Source: Candidatus Binatus sp.
GTDB taxonomy: Bacteria; Desulfobacterota; Binatia; Binatales; Binataceae
Direction of reading: 5' to 3'
DNA length: 48,399 bases
Assembly (NCBI RefSeq): GCF_030646925.1
Contig: NZ_JAUSKL010000090.1
Span: 1 to 48,399, forward strand
In this document: positions 40,792 to 48,399 of the stretch, piece by piece
Layout: every line of letters starts with the position of its first letter
How positions within the stretch are numbered: the stretch's first letter is position 1
The notes under the pieces: model-generated
Databases searched by the model: none
Told to the model about the DNA's origin: nothing
The model's input: only the letters and a program-made list of their open reading frames with translations
Translations under genes and position numbers: made by a program

Positions 40792-43193
40792 TCGTTCGGA
40801 TCGGCAGCCAGATCAGGCGCCTCGGGAATCGAGTGATCGGACGCCCGGACCGCCGCCGCGCTCCCATGATAAAGGCAGTCCTGCGTTGGCGCCATCTCTT
40901 CCGGAAAAACTCCCATCATTGTTACGGGGGAGTCCGGTGTTGCCTTGCAACCTGTCGTGGGATCGACTTTCACTTCGACGATTCCCGGCGGCGGTGTGAA
41001 ATCGAGCGCTGGCCGTGACGCCGTCGCCGCTTTCATGAACGCGGTCCACGCCGGCAACGACGCCTGCGCACCCGTCAGTCCCAGGTCCTCTTTCTGATCG
41101 AATCCAGTCCACACCACCGTCAGCAGATTCGGCGTAAAGCCCGCGAACCACGCGTCCTTCGCATCGTTGGTGGTGCCGGTCTTGCCCGCCGCCGGCCGCT
41201 TGAACCCCATCGTGCGCGCGCCCGCGCCGGTGCCGTGATTGATCACGAACTCCAGCATGAACTGCATCATGTATGCGAGCTGCGGCGAGATTACCTGCTC
41301 CGCCTTCAAGTCGTGGCCCTCGATCACTTTGCCGCTCTCATCCACCACCGCGGTGACCGCGTAGGGCTGAATTCCCATCCCGTTGTTCGCGATCACCGCG
41401 TACGCGCGCGCTATCTGCATCGGTGAGACTTCGATTCCGCCGAGCACGATCGACGGATACTCCGGCAAATCGCCGAAGCCCAGCTTCGACGCCATCGCGC
41501 GCACGCGATCGAGTCCCACGCCATTGGCGAGGCGCGCGGTCGCCGAGTTGAGCGATTCGCCGAGTGCGAACTCGAGCGTGACGTGGCCGAAGAAGCGGTC
41601 GTGATAATTGTTCGGCGTCCAGCTCATATCGCCGTATTGCCACGTGAACGGCGCGTCCTCGATATACGTCGTGGGCAGAAATTTCTCCGCGCCGCCGTCG
41701 AGCGTTTCCGAAAACGCTGCGAGATACGTGACCGGCTTGAACACCGACCCGGGCTGCCGCCTCGATTGGCTCACTCGATTGAACTGGCTCGCGCGATAAT
41801 CGCGTCCGCCCACCATCGCGCGGATTCGCCCGCTCTGCGGCTCCAGCGCCACCAGGCACGACTCGAGCCGCTGCGTGGCCTCGCGCCGCAGCAGCTTCGG
41901 ATGCTTTTGCTCCAGCTCGGCCAGATTCTGCACGATCGCCTTCTCGCCGAGCTTCTCCATGTGCACGTCGAGCGACGTGAAAATTCTCAGCCCCTCGCCA
42001 TTCAGCACCTGCGGCGGATACCGCTCGGCGAGTTCTTTCTTCACGTAATCGACGAAATACGGCGCATCGCTGCTCTCCGAATAAACTTCGCGCGCGTGCA
42101 GCGGCTCGGCTAGCGCGACGTCATAGGCCGCCTTGCTGATGTACCCGTCCTGCAGCATGGCGCCGAGCACTCCGTCGCGCCGCGCGCGCGCCACCTCAGG
42201 ATGCCGCAATGGATTGATCCGGTTCGGCGAGCTGATCATGCCCGCAATCGTCGCCATCTCCGCGATCGTCAAATCGCGCGGATCCTTCGAGAAGTAGTAC
42301 TCCGAGGCCTCCCACACGCCGTAGATTCCTTCTTGCCCGCGCTGCCCGAGATAAATGTCGTTGATGTAATTTTCGAGGATCTCATCCTTCGAGTAGCTGC
42401 GCTCCGCGATGTACGCCATCAGCGCTTCTTTTATCTTGCGGTTGTAGCTGCGCTCGCGCGTGAGAAAAAAGTTCTTCATCAACTGCTGCGTCAGCGTCGA
42501 TCCGCCCTGCCGCACCTGATGCGTCGTCAGATCGATCCACGCGGCTTTGATGGTGCGAATCAGATCGATCCCATGATGCTCGTAAAAGCGATGGTCCTCC
42601 GCGGCCAGGATCGCATCGATCAGCAGTGGCGGAATCTGCCCCAGCCGCACCAGCCGGCGCTGCTCCCACGAGCCCTCGAAAATCCCGCTGATTAGCTCCG
42701 GCTCCAACTCGAACGAGTACACCGGCTGATGAGTCGCGACGTCGGTGATCGAGTCGATCGCATCGCCCTTGAGCGTTATATCGATCAGCTCGCCGGAGAA
42801 ACTGCGATACGGATAGGCAAAATTATGCAGGAAAATTTCGAGCTTGCCACCCGTTTTGTCGTAGCTGAATTCGCCCCGGGTATTAACCTTGCCGGGCTCA
42901 CTCGGATGATAGTTAAGGCGCGCGAGGCGCTCCAAAAATCCCAGGTCGTTCAGATTCTGGCCCGGATAAACCACCACCGAGTCCGAATAAATTCGCGACG
43001 GGATGTTCCAGCGCTTGCCCGAAAAACGCGTGACGACTTCGTTCTGGAGCTGATTGTAGTAGCTGGAAAATAGCCACAGGCTCGGCGGCGCCGCGAACAG
43101 GATGATCGCGGCCACCCCGAGCAGCACGAATTTGAACAATCGTTTGAAGGACATCACCGGTGATGCGAGCAAGGCGGCGATAGCCGCGCCCAT
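40788..43193 (-). CDS. Class A penicillin-binding protein, PBP1b type
   Basis: The 801-residue bifunctional enzyme has one N-terminal membrane helix (FVLLGVAAIILFAAPPSLWL), a UB2H-like region (about 50-150), a GT51 glycosyltransferase domain and a transpeptidase domain. GT51 motifs are ILAAEDHRFYEHHGID and GGSTLTQQLMKNFFLTRERS. Transpeptidase motifs are RRQPGSVFKPVTYLA with the active Ser in SVFK, ESLNSATARL for SxN, and AAGKTGTTNDAKDAWFAGF for KTG. It polymerises and cross-links peptidoglycan in the periplasm. The start could be the ATG 39 bases in (MSFKRLFKF). It overlaps the TPR gene. Confidence 0.95.
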   Translation of the reverse strand: MGAAIAALLASPVMSFKRLFKFVLLGVAAIILFAAPPSLWLFSSYYNQLQNEVVTRFSGKRWNIPSRIYSDSVVVYPGQNLNDLGFLERLARLNYHPSEPGKVNTRGEFSYDKTGGKLEIFLHNFAYPYRSFSGELIDITLKGDAIDSITDVATHQPVYSFELEPELISGIFEGSWEQRRLVRLGQIPPLLIDAILAAEDHRFYEHHGIDLIRTIKAAWIDLTTHQVRQGGSTLTQQLMKNFFLTRERSYNRKIKEALMAYIAERSYSKDEILENYINDIYLGQRGQEGIYGVWEASEYYFSKDPRDLTIAEMATIAGMISSPNRINPLRHPEVARARRDGVLGAMLQDGYISKAAYDVALAEPLHAREVYSESSDAPYFVDYVKKELAERYPPQVLNGEGLRIFTSLDVHMEKLGEKAIVQNLAELEQKHPKLLRREATQRLESCLVALEPQSGRIRAMVGGRDYRASQFNRVSQSRRQPGSVFKPVTYLAAFSETLDGGAEKFLPTTYIEDAPFTWQYGDMSWTPNNYHDRFFGHVTLEFALGESLNSATARLANGVGLDRVRAMASKLGFGDLPEYPSIVLGGIEVSPMQIARAYAVIANNGMGIQPYAVTAVVDESGKVIEGHDLKAEQVISPQLAYMMQFMLEFVINHGTGAGARTMGFKRPAAGKTGTTNDAKDAWFAGFTPNLLTVVWTGFDQKEDLGLTGAQASLPAWTAFMKAATASRPALDFTPPPGIVEVKVDPTTGCKATPDSPVTMMGVFPEEMAPTQDCLYHGSAAAVRASDHSIPEAPDLAADPND

Positions 43194-43207
43194 TGACTAT
43201 AGGTTGA

Positions 43208-44674
43208 TCACACTTCCGGCTTGAGAGCTACGTAAAGCGTATTGTCTCCGCGTTTGACCAGCAGCAAAACGATCTTGCTCTTCCCGCCACTCTTGAGCGC
43301 CCCCTGGTATGAATCGACGCTCTTCACCGTCTCGCGATTCACCTCCAGGATGACATCGCGCGCGCGCAACCCCGCTTGATCGGCGCGGCTCCCCGGCTGC
43401 ACCGACGAAATCACCACCCCTGCCTTCTGCTCGATCCCGAGCTCGCGCGCCAGGTCCGGACTCAGGTCCTTCACGCGGAGTCCGAACTGCGACGGCGCAC
43501 CGATATCCGGCTTCGGCTTGTTCGCCGCCTCGATCACTTGCGCCTCTTTCGATTCGGTGATCGTTACCGGCAGCTCGATCGTCTGCTTGTCGCGAACTAC
43601 TTTCAGCACTCCCCTATGCCCCAGCGGCGTGCGCCCGACCACCAGCGGCAATTCGCGCGAGTCGTTAATCGGCTGGTTGTCGAACGACACGATCACGTCG
43701 CCTTGCTTGACCCCCGCCAGCTTCGCCGGCCCGTCTTTCAGCACCTCCGCCACCAGCGCGCCGCGCGTATCTTCCAAGCCGAGCGATTCCGCCAGCTCCG
43801 GCGTCATCCGCTGGATCAACACGCCGAGCCATCCGCGCGTGACCTTGCCCGAGTTCTTGAGCTGCGGCAGTTCCTCTTTCACCATGTTGACCGGAATCGC
43901 GAATCCGATCCCCATGCTGCGGCCGGTCTCCGTGTAGATTGCCGAATTGACGCCGACCACCTGCCCGCGCTGATCGATCAGCGGCCCGCCCGAGTTGCCC
44001 GGATTGATCGACGCGTCGGTCTGGATGAAATCGTCGAAATTGCCGGGGATGAACCGTCCCTTCGCGCTTACGATTCCCACCGTCACCGAATGGTCGAAGC
44101 CAAACGGATTGCCGATCGCCATCACCCATTCGCCCACCCGGAGCCCGTCGGAATTGCCGAGCGGCGCAACCGGCAGCTCGCGCTTGGCCTCGATCTTCAG
44201 CAGCGCCACGTCGCTCTTCGCATCGTGCCCGATCACCTTCGCGGTATAATTGCGGCCATCCTGCGTCGTCACCGTAACCTTGCCCGGATTCTCGACCACG
44301 TGCTCGTTGGTCAGCACGTAACCGTCCTTGCTGATGATGAAACCCGAGCCGAGGCTGCGCGATCGATTGCTGCCGCCGCCGAAATCCTCGAGCGGCTTGC
44401 CCTTGCGGCGCGGACCCGGAAGCGGCTCCTCTCCCTCCGCCGAGCGCTCAGGCTCCTCGGTCGAAATATTTACCACGGCGGGACTCAGCTTCGCGGCGAG
44501 CTCGACGAAGTCCGGCATCGTCTGCACCTTGGCGACGCGACCCGGATCGGCCAGCTCAGTCCAGATACGTTCGGCTGGTGCTTCGCTCGCAACTATAACG
44601 GTCGGAGCCGCCGCCATCAGGGTCAGCGACACAACGCCCGCAATGGCGGCTGATCGAAAAAATTTGTACGGCAT
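43208..44674 (-). CDS. HtrA/DegP-type periplasmic serine protease with two PDZ domains
   Basis: The chosen start at 44674 puts a signal peptide first (AIAGVVSLTLMAAAPTVIVA); an upstream ATG at 44725 overlaps the DUF1844 gene. Catalytic triad motifs: TNEHVVENPG (His), KSDVALLKIEA (Asp) and NPGNSGGPLID (Ser). Two PDZ domains follow (GWLGVLIQRMTPELAESLGL; GLRVKDLSPDLARELGI). A loop rich in charged residues (EEPERSAEGEEPLPGPRRKG) lies before the protease core. It degrades or refolds misfolded envelope proteins. Confidence 0.95.
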   Translation of the reverse strand: MPYKFFRSAAIAGVVSLTLMAAAPTVIVASEAPAERIWTELADPGRVAKVQTMPDFVELAAKLSPAVVNISTEEPERSAEGEEPLPGPRRKGKPLEDFGGGSNRSRSLGSGFIISKDGYVLTNEHVVENPGKVTVTTQDGRNYTAKVIGHDAKSDVALLKIEAKRELPVAPLGNSDGLRVGEWVMAIGNPFGFDHSVTVGIVSAKGRFIPGNFDDFIQTDASINPGNSGGPLIDQRGQVVGVNSAIYTETGRSMGIGFAIPVNMVKEELPQLKNSGKVTRGWLGVLIQRMTPELAESLGLEDTRGALVAEVLKDGPAKLAGVKQGDVIVSFDNQPINDSRELPLVVGRTPLGHRGVLKVVRDKQTIELPVTITESKEAQVIEAANKPKPDIGAPSQFGLRVKDLSPDLARELGIEQKAGVVISSVQPGSRADQAGLRARDVILEVNRETVKSVDSYQGALKSGGKSKIVLLLVKRGDNTLYVALKPEV

Positions 44675-44696
44675 TCGAAAGATCGCGGCAGTGCGC

Positions 44697-45182
44697 CTAA
44701 TGGGCCGACTGTCTCGCCAGTTCAACGTATTTCATTCGCAAATCAAATAGAACCGCGTCGATTAAACTCTGCTCGGTCGCATCCAGATTGCCGCGAGTCT
44801 TGTCGCGCAACATCCCGATTATATCGATCAATTGCTGCGCCGCCTGCAAATCGCGCCGCGGCTGCCCGCTCGCAGGATCGGGCAACTCGCCGAGCGCCCC
44901 GAGCGCCTCCGACGAGAGCCCCACCAAAAACGTCGCAAACGTGATCTCCGGCTCCGGCGATTGATTCCGGCTCGGTTGCGGATTCGCCGCGGCTGCGCCC
45001 GCGCCTGCATCGATGTGCTCGCCCGCGTGCGACCCAGCCTCCGCGCCGATTATCGTCGCCGGCTTTTCCGCCGCGGGTTTTTCCGGCACATCTTCGGCTT
45101 CGGACTTGGCCTCGCCCTCGGCCGAAAATCGACGCCGATCCTGGACCTTGAAACCGCGCTCCTTTTCGTCCTCTTCCTTCAT
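44697..45182 (-). CDS. DUF1844 domain protein
   Basis: The 161-residue protein has a low-complexity charged N-terminal half and the DUF1844 domain: ITFATFLVGLSSEALGALGE, DLQAAQQLIDIIGMLRDKTR and GNLDATEQSLIDAVLFDLRM, typical of this delta/acidobacterial family. Function is unknown. It lies between htpX and the HtrA protease, which suggests a link to envelope protein quality control. Confidence 0.9.
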   Translation of the reverse strand: MKEEDEKERGFKVQDRRRFSAEGEAKSEAEDVPEKPAAEKPATIIGAEAGSHAGEHIDAGAGAAAANPQPSRNQSPEPEITFATFLVGLSSEALGALGELPDPASGQPRRDLQAAQQLIDIIGMLRDKTRGNLDATEQSLIDAVLFDLRMKYVELARQSAH

Positions 45183-45206
45183 CGCGTTACCATCGCGCGC
45201 TCGCGA

Positions 45207-46064
45207 TCAGGCCTCGCCGTGCGACGCCATCTGCTCGAGCCGGTGAATTCTCTCGTCAATCGGTGGATGAGTTGAGAACAGGCGCGCGATTCCCGCCGCG
45301 CTCAGCGGATTCACGATAAACAGATGCGCCGTCGCCGGACTCGCGTCGAGCGGCATCCGCTCGTTCGCCGCCTCGAGCTTGCGGAGCGCACTCGCCAGAT
45401 AGAGCGGGTTGTGCGTCAGCTTCGCGCCGCTCGCGTCGGCCTGGTATTCGCGCGTCCGCGAAATCGCCATCTGGATCAGCGACGCCGCAATTGGCGCGAG
45501 AATCCCCGCGATCAGCAGGCCGCCGATTCCGCCCCGCTCGTCGTCCTCGCGGCTCCCCATCCCGAAGAACGCGCCCCAGCGAATCATCGTGCCGACCATC
45601 ATGATCGCGCCCGCCAGCGTCGCCGCTATCGAACTGGTCAGGATGTCGCGATTCAGCACGTGCGACAGCTCGTGCCCAATCACGCCCTTCAATTCTTCGC
45701 GATCGCAGATGCGCATGATGCCCCGCGTCACGGCCACGGCCGCATGATGCGGATTGCGCCCGGTCGCGAATGCGTTGGGCGTGTCCGAATCGATCATGTA
45801 CAGGCGCGGCATCGGAATCGACGCCGAATGCGCCAGCTCGTTGACGACCGAATACAACTCCGGCGCCGATTGCGCGTCGAGTTCCTGCGCCCCGTAAGCG
45901 CGCAGCACAATCTTGTCGGAAAACCAGTAGCTGACGAAGTTCATCACGGCCGCGAGCACGAACGCGATCTCGAGGCCGCCCCGCCCGCCGAGCAGTCCGC
46001 CGATTACCATCAGCAGCCCCGTCATCGCGCCGAGCAGCAGAGTTGTTTTGAAGAGGCTCGACAT
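45207..46064 (-). CDS. htpX: M48 family membrane zinc protease HtpX
   Basis: The 285-residue protein has two N-terminal membrane helices ([19 protein letters not shown] and the next), [20 protein letters not shown], the zinc site HELSH (His131, Glu132, His135) and later glutamate in [14 protein letters not shown]. It ends in [15 protein letters not shown]. HtpX degrades misfolded inner-membrane proteins and is commonly stress-induced. It leads the run of envelope genes. Confidence 0.96.
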   Translation of the reverse strand: MSSLFKTTLLLGAMTGLLMVIGGLLGGRGGLEIAFVLAAVMNFVSYWFSDKIVLRAYGAQELDAQSAPELYSVVNELAHSASIPMPRLYMIDSDTPNAFATGRNPHHAAVAVTRGIMRICDREELKGVIGHELSHVLNRDILTSSIAATLAGAIMMVGTMIRWGAFFGMGSREDDERGGIGGLLIAGILAPIAASLIQMAISRTREYQADASGAKLTHNPLYLASALRKLEAANERMPLDASPATAHLFIVNPLSAAGIARLFSTHPPIDERIHRLEQMASHGEA

Positions 46065-46464
46065 TTCACCTTCCTGGCACGAGTAAATCGTTCGCGCTTC
46101 GGCTACTTGCGGCTCGACGAACGGAAACTCGACCGTATTTTGAAGCTACGCCACGCGATTTTTACAGTCAACGCGCCCCCCCCCGAAACCGCCCGATTCT
46201 TGGGCGAATCTCTTACCTGCAGAGCCCGCCCATTCCTTCATCTTGAGCTGACCGCCAATTCCGTCATCTTGAGCGCAGGCTCCCTCCTATACCTCGCCCG
46301 CTTCGTTGCAGGAAAGGTCGCCGAAACCGAACACAGTGAGGGATCGGCGGGTGAGGGTGCAGGATCGTCTTGGGCCGCGCGATGCGCTGCTGAAGAATCC
46401 CCGCTCTTTATCTCTTCAATTCCCGTAATCTGCCTGCAATCATCTGCGGTTCCAAATCTTTCGG
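46065..46464. repeat. Intergenic region with composite repeats (R1 and R2)
   Basis: No gene is supported in this 400-base gap. CCGTCATCTTGAGCGCAGGC at 46261-46280 and GAAGAATCCCC near 46392 resemble the arms of the R2 element at 14861-14965. CCTCGCCCGCTTCGTTGCAG at 46292-46311 is a copy of R1 and is followed by GGCGGGTGAGGGTGCA. A run of nine C lies at 46176-46184. The region should also contain promoters for htpX. Confidence 0.6.
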
Positions 46465-47412
46465 TCACGCGACCGCGCACGTTCGCATCACCGCCGCTTC
46501 GACTTCATTCACCGCGATCGATTCGATCGGCTCGCCTCGGATAATCTCCACGCATCCGAGCGGCCGCCATCGCGCCGGATCGGTCGGGCCGAACAGCACG
46601 ACTCCGCGAGCGCCCGCTGTCGCCGCCAGATGCGATACGCCCGAATCATTGCCGACGAAGCACGCCGCGATCTTTGCGATCGCCGCCACCGTGCCCAACT
46701 CGGCATTCTCGATCGCCGGCAATCCCGCCTCGTGAAAGATCTCGCTCAGATTTTCTTCGGCCGGCCCCAACACGACGACCGCTCGCGCATCGATTTCGCC
46801 GCTCAGCTTGCGCGCGAGTTGGACGAAATTTTCCGCCGGCCAATTTTTCTTTTGACTGCCGCTGCCAGGAAATATCGCGATCGTCTTCGATGCGTCGCAT
46901 CCGGCCGATTCGAGCGCCGCTTTCGCCTCGGCGATGTCCTCCTGACTCGGCTCGAGCAGGTTGGTCGCGTCGAGAAATTCGTCTGATTCCTCAATGTCCC
47001 GCAGATACGCCGCCGCGATATGTCCCTCGCCGACGGGCCGAAATCGATGAAACGACACCGTGCCGTCGGTACTCGACGCGAGCGCCGCCCGAAATCGCGC
47101 GTCATCGAACGCAAAGAACGAATAGATTCTGCCGAACCGGCCGAAAAATTCGCGCGACGCCGATCCTTCACTGCCCGATTCGTGGAACAGCGCCGTCACT
47201 TCGCGCCGATCGATCGAATGCCCTCGCGCGACGACGCTGTGCCCCTGTGCGAGCCGCGCCAACTCGCCGCGCGCCATCAGCTCGATCGAGACTCCCCGAT
47301 TTTGCCGTGCGATCGCCGCTATCGCCGGCATCGCCAGCATCAGATCGCCGAGCGCACCCGGAAAAACCACCAGCATCCGCCGCTCGGCAGTATCGCAACC
47401 GCTCACATCCAA
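46465..47412 (-). CDS. Glycosyltransferase family 9 (LPS heptosyltransferase type)
   Basis: The 315-residue protein has [20 protein letters not shown] near the N-terminus, [20 protein letters not shown] and [20 protein letters not shown] with [12 protein letters not shown]. These are the GT9 features for ADP-heptose binding. A start at 47376 (MLVVFPG) is also possible. It adds sugars, probably heptose, to the LPS inner core at the cytoplasmic face. No other LPS genes are adjacent. Confidence 0.93.
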   Translation of the reverse strand: MDVSGCDTAERRMLVVFPGALGDLMLAMPAIAAIARQNRGVSIELMARGELARLAQGHSVVARGHSIDRREVTALFHESGSEGSASREFFGRFGRIYSFFAFDDARFRAALASSTDGTVSFHRFRPVGEGHIAAAYLRDIEESDEFLDATNLLEPSQEDIAEAKAALESAGCDASKTIAIFPGSGSQKKNWPAENFVQLARKLSGEIDARAVVVLGPAEENLSEIFHEAGLPAIENAELGTVAAIAKIAACFVGNDSGVSHLAATAGARGVVLFGPTDPARWRPLGCVEIIRGEPIESIAVNEVEAAVMRTCAVA

Positions 47413-47476
47413 AATGTATCATTTCGCGCGCCGCGACATTCGCCAACTGCCATCTTTTCCGGATAGAATCCTCGCC

Positions 47477-48399
47477 ATGCCAATCAGCGTCGCCCACTCG
47501 GCCCTCGAGCTTATCGGCAACACGCCAGTCGTCCGCCTGAATCGGCTTCCCGGCGCGAACGACGCCGAGGTCTGGGCCAAACTCGAAAATTTCAACCCCG
47601 GCGGCAGCGTCAAGGACCGCATCTGCGTCGCGATGATCGACGCGGCCGAAAAGGCCGGCCGCATCAAGCCGGGCGATACGATCGTCGAGCCGACTTCCGG
47701 CAACACCGGCATCGGCCTCGCGCTGGTCTCCGCCGTCAAGGGTTACAAGCTGATCCTCACGATGCCCGATACGATGAGCGAGGAGCGCCGCTCGCTGCTG
47801 GTCGCGTATGGCGCGCAACTCGTGCTCACGCCCGATACCCGCGGGATGCACGGTGCGATCGCCAAGGCCGAAGAACTATGCCGCGAGAACCCCAGCTACT
47901 TCATGCCTCAGCAGTTCAGCAACGCGGCGAATCCCGACATCCATTACAGCAGCACCGGCCCTGAACTGCTCGAGCAATTCCCACGGATGGACGCGTTCGT
48001 CGCGGGTGTCGGCACCGGCGGAACGATCACCGGCGCGGGCCACTATCTGCGCGAGCATCTGAATCATCACCTGCAGGTCGTCGCCGTCGAGCCAAAAAAT
48101 TCTCCGGTCCTGAGCGGCGGCGAGGCGGGCTTCCACAAGATCCAGGGCATAGGCGCGGGCTTCGTGCCGAGCAATCTCGACACCAAGGTGTACGACGAAA
48201 TTATCGCGGTGAGCGACGAAGACGCGACGATGTACTCGCGCCGCCTCGCGCGCGAGGAAGGTCTCCTGGTCGGCATCTCGTCCGGCGCGAATTGCTTCGC
48301 CGCGTTGCAGATCGCGCGGCGCCTCGGCAAAGGCAAAATCGTGGTCGTGATTTTTTGCGATACCGGCGAGCGCTATCTCACCACCGATCTCTTCCAGGC
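47477..48399 (+). CDS. cysK: Cysteine synthase A, C-terminal part beyond window edge
   Basis: The frame is open from ATG 47477 to the window end (307 codons). It has [30 protein letters not shown] with PLP lysine Lys46, [13 protein letters not shown] and a C-terminal [12 protein letters not shown], all O-acetylserine sulfhydrylase signatures. [20 protein letters not shown] forms the phosphate-binding loop. It makes cysteine from O-acetylserine and sulfide. Missing residues are few, as the family is about 310-320 residues. Confidence 0.96.
   Translation, partial: MPISVAHSALELIGNTPVVRLNRLPGANDAEVWAKLENFNPGGSVKDRICVAMIDAAEKAGRIKPGDTIVEPTSGNTGIGLALVSAVKGYKLILTMPDTMSEERRSLLVAYGAQLVLTPDTRGMHGAIAKAEELCRENPSYFMPQQFSNAANPDIHYSSTGPELLEQFPRMDAFVAGVGTGGTITGAGHYLREHLNHHLQVVAVEPKNSPVLSGGEAGFHKIQGIGAGFVPSNLDTKVYDEIIAVSDEDATMYSRRLAREEGLLVGISSGANCFAALQIARRLGKGKIVVVIFCDTGERYLTTDLFQ

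Noticed and set aside
46176-46184. Run of nine C bases as a phase-variation tract
   Set aside because: It is intergenic, not in a reading frame or clear promoter spacer, and more likely chance in GC-rich DNA.
1-48399. CRISPR array, IS element, rRNA or complete prophage
   Set aside because: No regularly spaced direct repeats, no transposase or integrase frame and no phage structural genes were seen.
1-48399. Selenoprotein gene in the window with in-frame UGA
   Set aside because: I looked because of tRNA-Sec, but found no frame with conserved coding on both sides of a TGA.
1-48399. Sigma-54 promoter for the NtrC-type regulator
   Set aside because: No TGGCAC-N5-TTGC match with correct spacing upstream of a gene was found by eye.

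Overview
The window is a high-GC chromosomal segment from a Gram-negative (diderm) bacterium. It encodes an ADP-heptose-type glycosyltransferase, several lipoproteins, a class A PBP1b-type penicillin-binding protein, HtrA and a Tat component. The mix of a CaiB-type CoA-transferase, a D-aminoacylase-like amidohydrolase, a cyclase-family hydrolase, a DUF1844 protein and a tmk-holB-ricT-metG-tatD run suggests a soil or sediment lineage of the former Deltaproteobacteria type, possibly Candidatus Binatota. That assignment is a guess from gene content, not a measurement. Both edges cut genes: cstA on the left and a cysteine synthase on the right.

Left part (1-7113): the 5' part of cstA, a tatA gene, a two-component pair (RsbRD/PAS histidine kinase with a sigma-54 NtrC-type regulator) and a large three-part glycosyltransferase. 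Next, 7114-9979 is a lower-GC accessory segment. It has three uncharacterised genes, two of them paralogous zinc-ribbon proteins, and a scrap of an FtsW/RodA gene. Three degenerate copies of the 3' end of the neighbouring M20 peptidase gene punctuate it, which looks like repeated insertion or tandem duplication at one site. Metabolic genes follow: M20 peptidase, CoA-transferase, amidohydrolase and a glutathione S-transferase (9980-15750).

Middle (15775-21497): a selenocysteine tRNA gene stands at the edge of a stress-type gene group (YbhB/PEBP, MTH938, UspA-CBS fusion, GYD, CBS pair, BCAM0308-like, a small protein, CapA). Decayed gene remnants lie on both sides, an SDR tail with a frameshift and an ECF sigma factor with an internal deletion. 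The group resembles a low-oxygen/stress island of the kind known from Burkholderia.

Right part: a secreted protein, a small conserved-looking protein, a gamma-glutamyltransferase and a cyclase-family hydrolase. Then come four tandem glycine-zipper lipoproteins (25789-27275). After these are an ECF sigma factor overlapping a DNA-alkylation repair protein with an unusual MGMT-then-Ada domain order, and an NnrU-like membrane protein. From 46064 down to 29429 is one long co-directional minus-strand run of housekeeping genes: htpX, DUF1844, htrA, PBP1b, TPR, tsaD, rsmA, mutM, M20 peptidase, prepilin peptidase, tmk, holB, ricT, metG, tatD. Several of its neighbours overlap by 1-29 bases. The window closes with a divergent heptosyltransferase and cysteine synthase.

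Three kinds of dispersed palindromic repeat are scattered between genes. The best candidates for undescribed biology are the zinc-ribbon cassette with its repeated peptidase tails, the four-lipoprotein array, the permuted alkyltransferase with its own sigma factor, and the stress island beside tRNA-Sec.
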